Under the pieces are notes generated by a model. It had not been told where the DNA came from. It made no database searches and saw only the letters and a program-made list of their open reading frames with translations. From Streptomyces sp. NBC_00377 (GTDB lineage Bacteria > Actinomycetota > Actinomycetes > Streptomycetales > Streptomycetaceae): 64,000 nt of DNA. A program made the translations under genes and the position numbers. Position 1 is the stretch's first letter. Each line of letters starts with the position of its first letter. The stretch is taken from assembly GCF_036075115.1 (NCBI RefSeq), contig NZ_CP107958.1, positions 3,844,001 through 3,908,000 of the forward strand. The letters run 5' to 3'. This document shows positions 23,974 through 33,277 of the stretch, one piece after another.

Positions 23974-24000
23974 TGTGGACAACCCGCCGCCTGTGGACAA
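23974..24000. promoter_or_regulatory. Two DnaA boxes 18 bp apart
   Basis: TGTGGACAA, the exact complement of the Streptomyces DnaA box TTGTCCACA, occurs at 23974-23982 and 23992-24000 in the same orientation. They lie in the 265-bp gap between two convergent genes. Just upstream, CCGATTGCCGGGCGC-type 15-mers are duplicated at about 23803-23833. A replication origin is unlikely; a DnaA-titrating or regulatory site is possible. Confidence 0.5.
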
Positions 24001-24054
24001 CCGACGAGCGGAGGCCGGCCGACCGGGGACGAGCAGCGGGCCGTGCTGCTCCGG

Positions 24055-24447
24055 TCAGCGTGACGCGAACGGCTGGTCCGTCGGCACGATTTCACGGCCG
24101 AGCGGGAACAGCGACACCGGAATGAGTTTGAAGTTCGCGATGCCGAACGGGATGCCGATGATGGTCAGGCAGAGCAGGAGGCCCGTGACGATGTGCCCGA
24201 TGGCCAGCCACCAGCCCGCGAGGATCAGCCAGAGCACATTGCCGAGACAGGAGGGCGCGCCCGCGTCACGACGTTCGATCGTCGTGTAGCCGAAGGGCCA
24301 CAGGGCGAAGACTCCGATACGAAACGCGGCAACGCCGAAAGGAATGCCGATGATCGTGATGCACAGCAGTGCTCCTGCGGCCAGGTAGGCGAGGAACAGC
24401 CAGAAGCCGCTCAGGATCAGCCAGATGACGTTCAGGATGGTCTTCAC
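24055..24447 (-). CDS. YccF-domain inner membrane protein
   Basis: This 130-aa protein has two repeated halves, each with a hydrophobic helix pair and the signature LCITIIGIPFG / LCLTIIGIPFG, typical of YccF proteins. It is predicted to sit in the cytoplasmic membrane; the function of the family is unknown. Its start overlaps the end of the HtpX-like gene (ATGA), so the two form an operon. Confidence 0.88.
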   Translation of the reverse strand: MKTILNVIWLILSGFWLFLAYLAAGALLCITIIGIPFGVAAFRIGVFALWPFGYTTIERRDAGAPSCLGNVLWLILAGWWLAIGHIVTGLLLCLTIIGIPFGIANFKLIPVSLFPLGREIVPTDQPFASR

Positions 24448-25307
24448 TGGAAGCGACCTGCCATTTTCTCGAGCCGGGCGATACGGTCCGCCATCGGCGG
24501 GTGGGTCGAGAACATCTTGGAGAGCCCCTGGCCCGGACGGAAGGGATTCGCGATCATCATGTGGCTCGCGGTCTCGATGCGGGGCTCAGGGGGCAGCGGA
24601 AGCTGTTGGGTGCCTGTCTCCAGTTTGCGCAACGCGCTCGCGAGGGCCAGCGGATCACCGGTGAGCTGCACGCCGGACGCGTCCGCCTCGTACTCCCGGG
24701 AGCGGCTGATGGCGAGCTGGATGAGCCCGGCGGCGATCGGGCCGAGGATCATGATCAGGAGCATGCCGAGAATGCCGGGGCCGTCGTCGTCGTCCGAGCG
24801 GCCGATCGGGATCAGCCAGGCGAAGTTGACCAGGAAAAGGATCACCGAAGCGAGTGCCCCGGCGACCGAGGAGATCAGGATGTCCCGGTTGTAGACATGG
24901 CTGAGCTCGTGTCCGATGACGCCGCGCAGTTCGCGCTCGTCGAGGAGGCGCAGGATGCCGTCGGTGCAGCACACGGCGGCGTTGCGTGGGTTGCGGCCGG
25001 TGGCGAACGCGTTCGGCGCCTCGGTCGGGGAGATGTACAGGCGGGGCATCGGCTGACGGGCCTGGGTGGACAGCTCACGGACCATCCGGTACAGGGCGGG
25101 AGCCTCGAACTCGCTCACCGGGCGGGCGCGCATCGCGCGTAGCGCCAGTTTGTCGCTGTTCCAGTACGCGTACGCGTTGGTGCCGAGTGCGACCAGGACC
25201 GCGATGACCAGCCCCGTCCGGCCGAAGAAGCTGCCGAAGACGATGATGAGTGCGGACAGTCCCCCGAGGAGTACTGCGGTCCTGAGCCCGTTGTGCCGGC
25301 GGTGCAC
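24444..25307 (-). CDS. HtpX-like membrane zinc metalloprotease (M48)
   Basis: This 287-aa protease has N-terminal membrane helices, the zinc motif HELSH at about residues 133-137, a further membrane pair, and the third-ligand region SREYEADASG. HtpX degrades damaged membrane proteins. GTG 25307 is preferred: GGAGGG stands just upstream and MHRRHNGLRTAV is family-like; a longer frame from 25391 adds residues without hydrophobic character. It is followed by the YccF gene. The 200 bases up to the nuoN end show no clear feature. Confidence 0.88.
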   Translation of the reverse strand: MHRRHNGLRTAVLLGGLSALIIVFGSFFGRTGLVIAVLVALGTNAYAYWNSDKLALRAMRARPVSEFEAPALYRMVRELSTQARQPMPRLYISPTEAPNAFATGRNPRNAAVCCTDGILRLLDERELRGVIGHELSHVYNRDILISSVAGALASVILFLVNFAWLIPIGRSDDDDGPGILGMLLIMILGPIAAGLIQLAISRSREYEADASGVQLTGDPLALASALRKLETGTQQLPLPPEPRIETASHMMIANPFRPGQGLSKMFSTHPPMADRIARLEKMAGRFQ

Positions 25308-25509
25308 GGTACGCCCTCCAAGTCGTGCAGCAGGGGAACCCTTTGTTTGCGAGTCCTGACGTTCTCCGGTGGCACTGTGCCGTGGTGTCACATCCAGTGC
25401 ACCTTCCCGTACTGGTCAACGCCAGGCGGGAGGCACTAGTTCCCTTGTGCCTGCGGGCATGGGCGTGCGCCGTCCGGGTGAGGACGCGGGCACGCGCGCG
25501 TGTGGGGAC

Positions 25510-27045
25510 TCAGAAGAGGCCGGTGTCGGCGAAGCGCAGGATCAGCTGGGGGGCTCCGGAGAGGGCGACGCCGAGCGCCGCGGTGAGGACCATGGCGATC
25601 GTGAGCGGGGCCGGAACACGGTGCTTCTCGTGTTCGCCCTCGGGGTCGCGGAACAGCAGGGCCGTCCACTGGAGGTAGTAGTACAGGGCGATCACCACGT
25701 TGACGGCCATGACGACCGCGAGCCAGCCGAGCCCGGCGTCGACCGCTGCCGAGAAGACGGTGACCTTCGCGAAGAGGCCGATGATGCCCGGCGGCAGTCC
25801 GGCGAGGCACAGCAGGAAGAAGGCCAGGAGGAGGGCTGCCGACGGGTTCTTCGCGTAAAGGCCCCGGTAGTCCGAGATCCGGTTCGTCGTGCGGGTGCGG
25901 CCCACCAGCGCGGCCACCGCGAAGGCGCCCAGGTTCACGGCCGCGTACATCAGGGCGTAGGCGACGGTGGAGCCGATGGCGTGCTCGGCGTCGTCGGAGT
26001 ACGCGGCGGCGGCGATCGGCACGAGGAGGTAGCCGGCCTGGCCCACGGAGGACCAGGCGAGCAGGCGTACGGCGCTGTACGCGCGTGTGGCCTGCTGGCG
26101 GAGGGCGCCGACGTTGCCGACGGTCATGGTGAGGGCGGCCAGCGCGGCCAGGGCAGGGCCCCAGACGTCGGCGTACGAGGGGAAGCCGATGACCGTCACG
26201 AGGATGAGGCCGGAGAAGCCGACCGCCTTGCCGACGACCGACAGATAGGCGGCGATGGGCAGCGGGGCGCCTACGTAGGTGTCGGGGACCCAGAAGTGGA
26301 AGGGGACGGCGGCCGTCTTGAAGGCGAAGCCGATCAGGGTGAGGACGACCCCGGTCTGGGCCAGGGTGTGCAGCTGGCCGTCGACGTGCTGGATGCGGTC
26401 GGCGACCTGGGTGAGGTAGAGGGTTCCGGTCGTCGCGTACACGAAGCTGATGCCGAGGAGGGTGACGGTGGTCGCGGTGACGGACGACAGGAAGAATTTC
26501 AGGGCCGCCTCGGAGGACCTGCGGTCGCCGTGCCGGATGCCGACGAGGGCGAAGGCGGGCAGGGAGGCGACCTCCAGGGCGACGACGAGGGTGGCGAGGT
26601 CGCGGGAGGCGGGCAGCAGGGCGGCACCGGCGGCTGAGGACAGCAGCAGGAACCAGAACTCGCCTTCGGGAAGCCGTCCGCGCGCGTCCTTCAGGGCGGT
26701 GACCGACAGCAGGGCCGCCAGTAGCGCTCCCCCGAGCACCAGGAACTGGATGACGAGGGTGAAGCGGTCCGCCGTGTAGCTGCACACGCGTGTGTCGCCG
26801 GTCAGGCAGAAGGTGGAGCGCTCGCCGTCCAGGAGGGGCAGCAGGAGGACTGTGGAGGCCGCGAGGCCCGCGACCGAGAGCCAGCCGAGGAGCGGCTTGC
26901 GGGCGTCGCCCACGAAGAGGTCGGCGACGAGGACGACGAGCGCGACGATCGCGACGAGGGTGGGCGGTCCGATGGCCAGCCAGTCGACGGACTGGACCAC
27001 CGAAGCGGCCAGGGGGTGAAGCACGGGCTGGGCCAGGGAGCTCAT
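25510..27045 (-). CDS. nuoN: NADH-quinone oxidoreductase subunit N-like antiporter
   Basis: This 511-aa polytopic protein of the Mrp-antiporter-like proton-pumping family has about 14 hydrophobic helices. Conserved charged helix residues are visible in VALEVASLPAFALVG and in the KAAAVPFHFWVPDTYVGAP-type lysine/proline stretch. It would be one proton channel in the complex I membrane arm. It is the last gene of the ten-gene nuo operon; its ATG overlaps the nuoM stop. Confidence 0.92.
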   Translation of the reverse strand: MSSLAQPVLHPLAASVVQSVDWLAIGPPTLVAIVALVVLVADLFVGDARKPLLGWLSVAGLAASTVLLLPLLDGERSTFCLTGDTRVCSYTADRFTLVIQFLVLGGALLAALLSVTALKDARGRLPEGEFWFLLLSSAAGAALLPASRDLATLVVALEVASLPAFALVGIRHGDRRSSEAALKFFLSSVTATTVTLLGISFVYATTGTLYLTQVADRIQHVDGQLHTLAQTGVVLTLIGFAFKTAAVPFHFWVPDTYVGAPLPIAAYLSVVGKAVGFSGLILVTVIGFPSYADVWGPALAALAALTMTVGNVGALRQQATRAYSAVRLLAWSSVGQAGYLLVPIAAAAYSDDAEHAIGSTVAYALMYAAVNLGAFAVAALVGRTRTTNRISDYRGLYAKNPSAALLLAFFLLCLAGLPPGIIGLFAKVTVFSAAVDAGLGWLAVVMAVNVVIALYYYLQWTALLFRDPEGEHEKHRVPAPLTIAMVLTAALGVALSGAPQLILRFADTGLF

Positions 27046-28640
27046 CGGGTGCCTCCTGCGAGGAGCTGCTGCACGGCCGGATCGGTCAGGCCGAGGAGGA
27101 CCTTCGGCCACAGGCCGGCGACGACGGTGAGGGCGACGAGTGGGGCCCAGGCCGCGAACTCGTAGGTCTGCACGTCGTCGAGGCGCGGGGCGTCCTGCGG
27201 GACGGCACCCATGCAGACGCGGCGGACCACGGTGAGCAGATACGCGGCGGTCAGCAGGGTGCCGAACGCGGCGACCGCCGTGAAGGTCAGGAAGGCGGGA
27301 CGGCTGAGGGCGTGGGCGGGGTCGAAGGCGCCGAACAGGGCCAGCATCTCGCCCCAGAAGCCGGCCAGTCCCGGCAGGCCGAGTGAGGCGACTGCCGCGA
27401 AGGCGAGGAGGCCGCCGAGGCGGGGGGTCCTGCCGTACAGCGCGGCGCCGGTCTGCTCGGCGAGGGTGTCCAGGTCGGTCGTGCCGGTGCGGTCCTTCAG
27501 GGCTCCGACCAGGAAGAAGAGGAGGCCGGTGATGAGGCCGTGGGCGATGTTGGCGAACAGGGCGCCGTTCACGCCGGTCGGGGTCATGGTCGCGATGCCG
27601 AGCAGGACGAAGCCCATGTGGCCGACGGAGGAGTAGGCGATGAGGCGCTTGAGGTCGCCCTTCGCCCCTTGTTTGGCGAGGGCCAGGCAGGCCAGGGAGC
27701 CGTAGATGATGCCCACGACGGCGAAGGCGGCGAGGTAGGGCGCGAAGGTGCGGAAGCCGTCCGGCGCGACGGGCAGCAGGATCCGGACGAACCCGTAGGT
27801 GCCCATCTTCAGCAGCACTCCGGCCAGCAGGACCGAACCGACGGTCGGGGCGGCGGTGTGGGCGTCGGGCAGCCAGCTGTGCAGCGGCCACATCGGGGTC
27901 TTCACGGCGAGGCCGATCCCGATCGCGAGAACGGCGATGACCTGCACGGATGTGGTCAGGGACCGGCCGTTGTCAGTGGCGAGTGCCACCATGTCGAATG
28001 TGCCCGCCTTGATTCCGATCAGGAGCAGGCCGAGCAGCATGACCACGGACCCGAGCAGGGTGAAGAGGATGAACTTCCAGGCGGCCCGGGTCCGGCCCGC
28101 GCCGCCCCAGCGGGCGATGAGGAAGTACATCGGGACGAGGACCATCTCGAAGGCGAGGAAGAACAGCAGCAGGTCGAGGACGGCGAAAGCGGCGAGGGTG
28201 CCGGACTCGAGGACGAGCACCAGCGCGACGAAGGCTTTCGGCGACGGGTCCGCGGCCTGTGGTGTCAGCCGCTGATGCTGCTGACGGAAGTAGGAGTACA
28301 CCGCGCAGAGGAAGCTCAGGAGCGCGGTCAGGACCAGCAGGGGGAGGGAGATGCCGTCGATGCCGAGGTGGATGCGCACGTCGAGTGCCGGGATCCAGCT
28401 GATGTCCGTGCTGGCCTGCATCTTCGAGGGGTGGTCGTGGTCGAAGCCGAGCGCGAGGACGATCGCGGCGATGAGGATCGCGCCGGTCACGGTCACGCCG
28501 TGGCGCAGCACGGCCTGCTCGGGTGACTTCCCTTTCAGTCCGGGCGGGGCCGGGAGAAGTGCGGCGACGGCGCCGAGTAGCGGGCCGACCACGATGAATG
28601 CCAGAAGGAACTGCATCACGGACTCGTTGATATCGATCAC
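27042..28640 (-). CDS. nuoM: NADH-quinone oxidoreductase subunit M-like antiporter
   Basis: This 532-aa membrane protein carries the NuoM hallmarks FFLAFEMVLVPMYFLI and KTPMWPLHSWLPDAHTAAPT, with the conserved Glu and Lys of the proton path. The start used is GTG 28640, six bases after the nuoL stop; ATG 28616 is an alternative. It is coupled to nuoN by ATGA. It acts as a proton-pumping membrane subunit. Confidence 0.92.
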   Translation of the reverse strand: MIDINESVMQFLLAFIVVGPLLGAVAALLPAPPGLKGKSPEQAVLRHGVTVTGAILIAAIVLALGFDHDHPSKMQASTDISWIPALDVRIHLGIDGISLPLLVLTALLSFLCAVYSYFRQQHQRLTPQAADPSPKAFVALVLVLESGTLAAFAVLDLLLFFLAFEMVLVPMYFLIARWGGAGRTRAAWKFILFTLLGSVVMLLGLLLIGIKAGTFDMVALATDNGRSLTTSVQVIAVLAIGIGLAVKTPMWPLHSWLPDAHTAAPTVGSVLLAGVLLKMGTYGFVRILLPVAPDGFRTFAPYLAAFAVVGIIYGSLACLALAKQGAKGDLKRLIAYSSVGHMGFVLLGIATMTPTGVNGALFANIAHGLITGLLFFLVGALKDRTGTTDLDTLAEQTGAALYGRTPRLGGLLAFAAVASLGLPGLAGFWGEMLALFGAFDPAHALSRPAFLTFTAVAAFGTLLTAAYLLTVVRRVCMGAVPQDAPRLDDVQTYEFAAWAPLVALTVVAGLWPKVLLGLTDPAVQQLLAGGTR

Positions 28641-28646
28641 GCCCGC

Positions 28647-30641
28647 TCACGCTCCCGAAGCGACGAGAAGGGCGGCGACCGCCAGGACGACGGTGCCGGC
28701 GAGCAGCGCGCTCACATAGGTCTGGAGATTTCCGGTCTGGGCGCGCCGTACGGCGGTCCCCAGCCAGCGGGGCAGGGCGCCCGCGCCGCGTACGTAGGTG
28801 TCGACGACCTCGCGGTCGAGGAACCGGACGAGGCTCGCGCCGGCCAGGACCGGGCGGACGCACAGGGTCTGGTACACGGCGTCGAGGTGGAAGCCGACGG
28901 CGGCGTGGCGGTGCAGCGGGCCGAGCAGGAGCCGTCCTGGGTCCGCCGGGTCCGGAGCGGATGCCACGTCTCCGTAGGCCGGCGCGTGCGTCGCGATGGC
29001 TTCGGCCTCGACGAGTCCCGCGTCGCCCTCGGGGTGGGCGGCGACCGCCCCCAGGGGGACGCGGGCCGTGAGTCCGGCGAGGTGACGCCAGGCGGCGTAG
29101 GTGACGAGTGCGCCGGCCAGTGTCATGCCGGTGCCCAGCACGGACGTGGTGAGGGTCGGGGCGAGGTCGTTGCCGTCGAACCAGTCGGGGAGGGTGCGGT
29201 AGGCGAACCCGCCGAGGGCGAGGGACGGGACGGCCAGGACCCACAGCACCACGGTCATGGTCAGGGGCTGTCGACCGTGGTCGGGGGCCTCCGCGCCGCG
29301 GCCGTAGAAGGTCAGCAGCCACAGGCGGGTGGCGTAGGCGGCGGTGAGAAGGGCGGTGAGCAGACCGGCGACGAGGACGATCCAGCCCGCGGCACCGGGC
29401 GCGTGTCCGGTGTGCCCCTCGGTGACGTGCTCGGCGGCGCCGAGGACCGACTCCTTGGAGAAGAAGCCGCTGAACGGCGGGATCGCGGCGAGCGCGAGAA
29501 GCGCCACGGTCATCGTCCAGTAGGCGTCGGGGATGCGGTCGCGCAGGTGACTCATGCGGGACATCGCGGCGAGCGAGTTGGTGCCGGCGGCGTGGATGAT
29601 CACGCCGGCGGCGAGGAACAGCAGCGCCTTGAAGGCGCCGTGCGAGAGGAGGTGGAAGACGGCCGCACCGCGATCGCCGACGGCGAGGGCGCCGGTCATG
29701 TAGCCCAGCTGACCCATGGTCGAGTAGGCGAGGACGCGCTTGATGTCGTCCTGGGCGAGTGCGGCCAGGCCCGAGCCGACCATGGTGACGGCGGCCATCA
29801 CGGCGAGCACGATCATCGCGGCCGAGGACGCCTCGAAGACCGGGAGGAGACGGGCGACGAAGTAGACGCCGGCGGCGACCATCGTCGCGGCGTGGATCAG
29901 CGCGGATACGGGTGTGGGGCCGGCCATCGCGTCCGGGAGCCAGGTGTGCAGCGGGAACTGCGCTGACTTGCCGGCCACGCCCGCGAGCAGCAGCAGGGCG
30001 ACGAGGGTCGGATGGTCGAGTCCGCCGTGGGCGACGGTGCCGAGGACCTTCGTGATCTGGAAGGACCCGGCGTCGGTGGCGAGGGCGAACAGGCCGATGA
30101 GGAAGGGGACGTCACCCAGCTTGGTGACGAGGAATGCCTTGATGGAGGCGGCGCGGGCCTCGGGGGTCTCCCAGTAGTGGCCGACCAGGAAGTAGGAGCA
30201 GATGCCCATGACTTCCCAGCCGACCAGCAGCACGATCAGATCGCCGGAGTAGACGACCAGGAGCATCGCGGAGGTGAAGAGGGAGACGAGCGCGGCGTAC
30301 GAGGGGTAGCGCGGATCCTCGCGCAGGTAGCCGGTCGAGTAGATCTGTACGCAGGTGGCGACGAGCCCGACCAGGACGGCGACGAGTGCCGCGAAGCCGT
30401 CGATGTGCAGTGACAGTTCGATGGGGACCGAGCCGGTGGGGGTCAGTTCGGTGGCCGCGTCGAGGGAGGCGTTCCCGCCCTGGCGTACGGCGACGATCGC
30501 GGCCAGTACGAGCGCGGCGAGGGTCGGCAGGACGGCGAGCGGGCGCACGAAACCCGGGGCGGTACGGCCCAGGAGCAGGCCGGCGGCGGCGCCCAGGAAC
30601 GGCAGGAGGGGGACGAGGGCGGCGAGGGTGGTCGTGGTCAC
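28647..30641 (-). CDS. nuoL: NADH-quinone oxidoreductase subunit L-like antiporter
   Basis: This 664-aa subunit is the distal proton pump with the long lateral helix near its C-terminus. Motifs include LLVGWEVMGICSYFLVGHYW and KSAQFPLHTWLPDAMAGPTPVSALIHAATMV, both diagnostic of NuoL. The GTG start overlaps the nuoK stop (GTGA). Length is within the usual 600-680 range. Confidence 0.93.
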   Translation of the reverse strand: MTTTTLAALVPLLPFLGAAAGLLLGRTAPGFVRPLAVLPTLAALVLAAIVAVRQGGNASLDAATELTPTGSVPIELSLHIDGFAALVAVLVGLVATCVQIYSTGYLREDPRYPSYAALVSLFTSAMLLVVYSGDLIVLLVGWEVMGICSYFLVGHYWETPEARAASIKAFLVTKLGDVPFLIGLFALATDAGSFQITKVLGTVAHGGLDHPTLVALLLLAGVAGKSAQFPLHTWLPDAMAGPTPVSALIHAATMVAAGVYFVARLLPVFEASSAAMIVLAVMAAVTMVGSGLAALAQDDIKRVLAYSTMGQLGYMTGALAVGDRGAAVFHLLSHGAFKALLFLAAGVIIHAAGTNSLAAMSRMSHLRDRIPDAYWTMTVALLALAAIPPFSGFFSKESVLGAAEHVTEGHTGHAPGAAGWIVLVAGLLTALLTAAYATRLWLLTFYGRGAEAPDHGRQPLTMTVVLWVLAVPSLALGGFAYRTLPDWFDGNDLAPTLTTSVLGTGMTLAGALVTYAAWRHLAGLTARVPLGAVAAHPEGDAGLVEAEAIATHAPAYGDVASAPDPADPGRLLLGPLHRHAAVGFHLDAVYQTLCVRPVLAGASLVRFLDREVVDTYVRGAGALPRWLGTAVRRAQTGNLQTYVSALLAGTVVLAVAALLVASGA

Positions 30642-31039
30642 GCGGTGGCCTCAGCCTTCTCGGCGGCCGTTCCGGTCGCGTGGGTGTCACCGTCGGGGCC
30701 GTCGGTCGCGGGGCTCTCGTGGCCTTCGGCGGTGTCGCGGAGCCGGTCGATGTCCGCGGTGCCCCGGTTGCGGTGGACGGCGAGGACGATCGCCAGGCCG
30801 ATGCCGATCTCGGCGGCGGCGATGGCGATGGTGAACAGGGTCAGGGCCTGGCCGGAGTGCAGGGTCTCCTCGGCTGTCCTGCTCAGCCAGACGTCGAAGG
30901 CGACCAGGTCGAGGTTGACGGCGTTGAGCATCAGCTCGACGGACATCAGGACGAGGATCGCGTTGCGGCGGGCGAGGACGCCGTACAGGCCGGTGCAGAA
31001 GAGGAGGGCGGACAGGACGGCTGGATAGACGAGATGCAT
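30638..31039 (-). CDS. nuoK: NADH-quinone oxidoreductase subunit K
   Basis: This 133-aa protein has three membrane helices and the conserved glutamates in LMSVELMLNAVNL and IAAAEIGIGLAI. The core is standard; about 30 extra polar residues follow the last helix, a modest C-terminal extension. ATG 31039 shares its base with the nuoJ stop (TGATG). It links the quinone site to the pump subunits. Confidence 0.92.
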   Translation of the reverse strand: MHLVYPAVLSALLFCTGLYGVLARRNAILVLMSVELMLNAVNLDLVAFDVWLSRTAEETLHSGQALTLFTIAIAAAEIGIGLAIVLAVHRNRGTADIDRLRDTAEGHESPATDGPDGDTHATGTAAEKAEATA

Positions 31040-31698
31040 CAGCGGGTGCCTTCCTGCCCGGCCCGGTTTTCCCGGGCGCCCGGAACAGCAGAGGAACTCT
31101 CTGTGACGGGACGGGAACTCTTGGTGGCGGCTCGGGAGTTCATAGGGGGAGAGTCCGACTCCGCCTTCGCCTTGCGGGACAGCACGATGGCGCCGACCAG
31201 CGCCGCGAGGAGCAGGACGGAGAGGGCCTCGAAGGGGAGGACCCAGTTCTGGAAGAGGCTGGCTCCGGTCGCCTCGGTGGAGCCGGCGGCCGGCCCGCTC
31301 AGGTCGATCCAGGTGGCACGGAAGGCGTCGACGACCACCCAGACGAGGGCGGCGGCCGCCGCGACGGCGACCGTGAGGGCGGCCCAGCGGTTGCCGGAGT
31401 CGGCGTCGGGTGAGCGGCCGATGGGGGCCTTGGTGAGCATCAGACCGAAGAGGAGGAGCACGACGACGGAACCGACGTAGATGAGTACCTGCACCCAGGC
31501 GATGAACTCTGCGGTGAGCAGGAGATATTCGACGGCCAGGCCGCCGAGGGTGACGACGAGCCACAGGGCGGCGTGCACCAGTTGCCTGGTGGTCACCGTG
31601 ACGAGGGCGGCGCCGAAGGTGACCAGGCCGACGAGGAGGAAGGCGATCTCGACGCCGGTCGGGGAGAGGAAGCCGTGGTGTGCCTGAGCGAGGGTCAC
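31039..31698 (-). CDS. nuoJ: NADH-quinone oxidoreductase subunit J
   Basis: This 219-aa protein has five hydrophobic helices, including the conserved EFIAWVQVLIYVGSVVVLLLF stretch. The C-terminal ~45 residues are polar and variable. GTG 31698 overlaps the nuoI stop; the longer upstream frame runs through nuoI and is rejected. It forms part of the membrane domain beside NuoK. Confidence 0.92.
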   Translation of the reverse strand: MTLAQAHHGFLSPTGVEIAFLLVGLVTFGAALVTVTTRQLVHAALWLVVTLGGLAVEYLLLTAEFIAWVQVLIYVGSVVVLLLFGLMLTKAPIGRSPDADSGNRWAALTVAVAAAAALVWVVVDAFRATWIDLSGPAAGSTEATGASLFQNWVLPFEALSVLLLAALVGAIVLSRKAKAESDSPPMNSRAATKSSRPVTESSSAVPGARENRAGQEGTR

Positions 31699-32306
31699 GA
31701 GTCTCCTTCCTGCGGGGCGTTCGGCTCGGCCTGGGCTGCCGCCCACTTCTCGGCCGTCTTGCGGGCGGCCGCGATCTCCTTCGGTTCCTCGGCCGCGGGG
31801 TCGAGGGCGGGTGGGGCCGGCACGGTCCACATCCACTCGCGGAGCTTGTCGCGTTCATGGGTGAGTTCGTGGATGTCGGTCTCGGCGTACTCGAACTCCG
31901 GGGACCAGAACAGGGCGTCGAAAGGACAGACCTCGATGCAGATACCGCAGTACATGCACAGGGAGAAGTCGATGGCGAAGCGGTCGAGGACGTTACGGCT
32001 GCGCTCGCGGCCGCCTGGGGCGGCGGGCGGGACCGTCTCCTTGTGGGAGTCGATGTAGATGCACCAGTCGGGGCACTCACGGGCGCAGAGCATGCAGACC
32101 GTGCAGTTCTCCTCGAACAGGCCGATGACGCCACGGGTGCGGGGCGGCAGTTCGGGCTGGACGTCCGGGTACTGCTCGGTGACGGTCTTCCGCGTCATCG
32201 TGCGCAGGGTGACGGCCAGGCCCTTGGCGAGGCCACTGCCGGGGATCGACCGGCGGGGGCGCTCGGAGGGTGCCGCTGCGGGATGGTCGGGTGATGTGTG
32301 GGACAT
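31695..32306 (-). CDS. nuoI: NADH-quinone oxidoreductase subunit I, 2x[4Fe-4S] protein
   Basis: This 203-aa protein contains two ferredoxin motifs: C68-x2-C71-x2-C74-x3-C78 and C117-x2-C120-x2-C123-x3-C127. These would bind clusters N6a and N6b that pass electrons toward NuoB. In a complex without NuoEFG it would be the natural docking point for ferredoxin. A helical C-terminal tail follows. The start is ATG 32306, two bases after the nuoH stop. Confidence 0.93.
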   Translation of the reverse strand: MSHTSPDHPAAAPSERPRRSIPGSGLAKGLAVTLRTMTRKTVTEQYPDVQPELPPRTRGVIGLFEENCTVCMLCARECPDWCIYIDSHKETVPPAAPGGRERSRNVLDRFAIDFSLCMYCGICIEVCPFDALFWSPEFEYAETDIHELTHERDKLREWMWTVPAPPALDPAAEEPKEIAAARKTAEKWAAAQAEPNAPQEGDS

Positions 32307-32308
32307 GG

Positions 32309-33277
32309 CTACTGGATCACCACCTTGACGACGCCGGTAAGGGCGATCTGGGCCAGGGAGAGGGGGACGAGGAGGGTCCAGGAGAGTTTCTGGAGCTGGT
32401 CCTCGCGCATGCGGGGGTAGGTGACGCGGAGCCAGATCACGACGAAGGCGAGGACGGCCGTCTTGAGCAGGGTCCAGACCCAGCCGAGGCCGTCGGCACC
32501 TCCGGGACCGTGCCAGCCGCCCAGGAAGAGGACCGTGGTCAGGCCGCACAGGACGACGATTCCGGCGTACTCGGCGAGGAGGAAGAGAGCGAAGCGCAGG
32601 CCGGTGTACTCGGTGTACGCACCGAAAATGATCTCCGAGTCGGCGACGGGCATGTCGAAGGGCGGCCGCTGAAGTTCGGCGAGACCGGCGACGAAGAACA
32701 CGATCGCGCCGGTGATCTGCCAGGGCAGCCACCACCACTCGAAGGCGTCGACGATGCCGGGCAGGGAGACCGTGCCGGCCGCCATCGCCACCGAGGCGGC
32801 GGTGAGCAGCATCGGGAGTTCGTAGGCGAGGAGCTGGGCGGCGGTGCGCAGGCCGCCGAGAAGGGAGAACTTGTTGGCACTGGCCCAGCCGGCCATGAGA
32901 GAGCCGAGCACGCCGACGCCCATCACCGCGAGCACGAAGAAGATGCCCGCGTCCACGGTCTGGCCGACGGCTCCCTCACCCGGACCGATGGGGATGGCGA
33001 GAAGGACCAGAAGGTACGGGAGGAGTGCCACGGCCGGCGCGAGCTGGAAGATACGGCGGTCCGCGCCCGCGGGGACGATGTCCTCCTTCTGTGCGAACTT
33101 GACTCCGTCCGCCACGAGTTGGGCCCAGCCGTGGAAGCCGCCCGCGTACATCGGCCCCAGGCGACCCTGCATGTGGGCCATCACCTTGTGCTCCGTCTGA
33201 CCGACGATCAGCGGGAAGGTGAGGAAGACGACGAAGACGACCAGGAGTCGCAGCGCGACGTCGAGAGCGTCGTTCAC
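32309..33277 (-). CDS. nuoH: NADH-quinone oxidoreductase subunit H
   Basis: This 322-aa membrane subunit forms the quinone entry chamber with NuoB/D. Diagnostic motifs are MQGRLGPMYAGGFHGWAQ and ELQRPPFDMPVADSEIIFGAYTEY. It has about eight helices. The GTG start overlaps the nuoC stop, so nuoD, which normally stands between nuoC and later genes, is absent here. Confidence 0.93.
   Translation of the reverse strand: MNDALDVALRLLVVFVVFLTFPLIVGQTEHKVMAHMQGRLGPMYAGGFHGWAQLVADGVKFAQKEDIVPAGADRRIFQLAPAVALLPYLLVLLAIPIGPGEGAVGQTVDAGIFFVLAVMGVGVLGSLMAGWASANKFSLLGGLRTAAQLLAYELPMLLTAASVAMAAGTVSLPGIVDAFEWWWLPWQITGAIVFFVAGLAELQRPPFDMPVADSEIIFGAYTEYTGLRFALFLLAEYAGIVVLCGLTTVLFLGGWHGPGGADGLGWVWTLLKTAVLAFVVIWLRVTYPRMREDQLQKLSWTLLVPLSLAQIALTGVVKVVIQ

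Noticed and set aside
23974..24000. A chromosomal replication origin
   Set aside because: Only two DnaA boxes are present. There are no dnaA, dnaN or gyrB neighbours and no AT-rich unwinding region.
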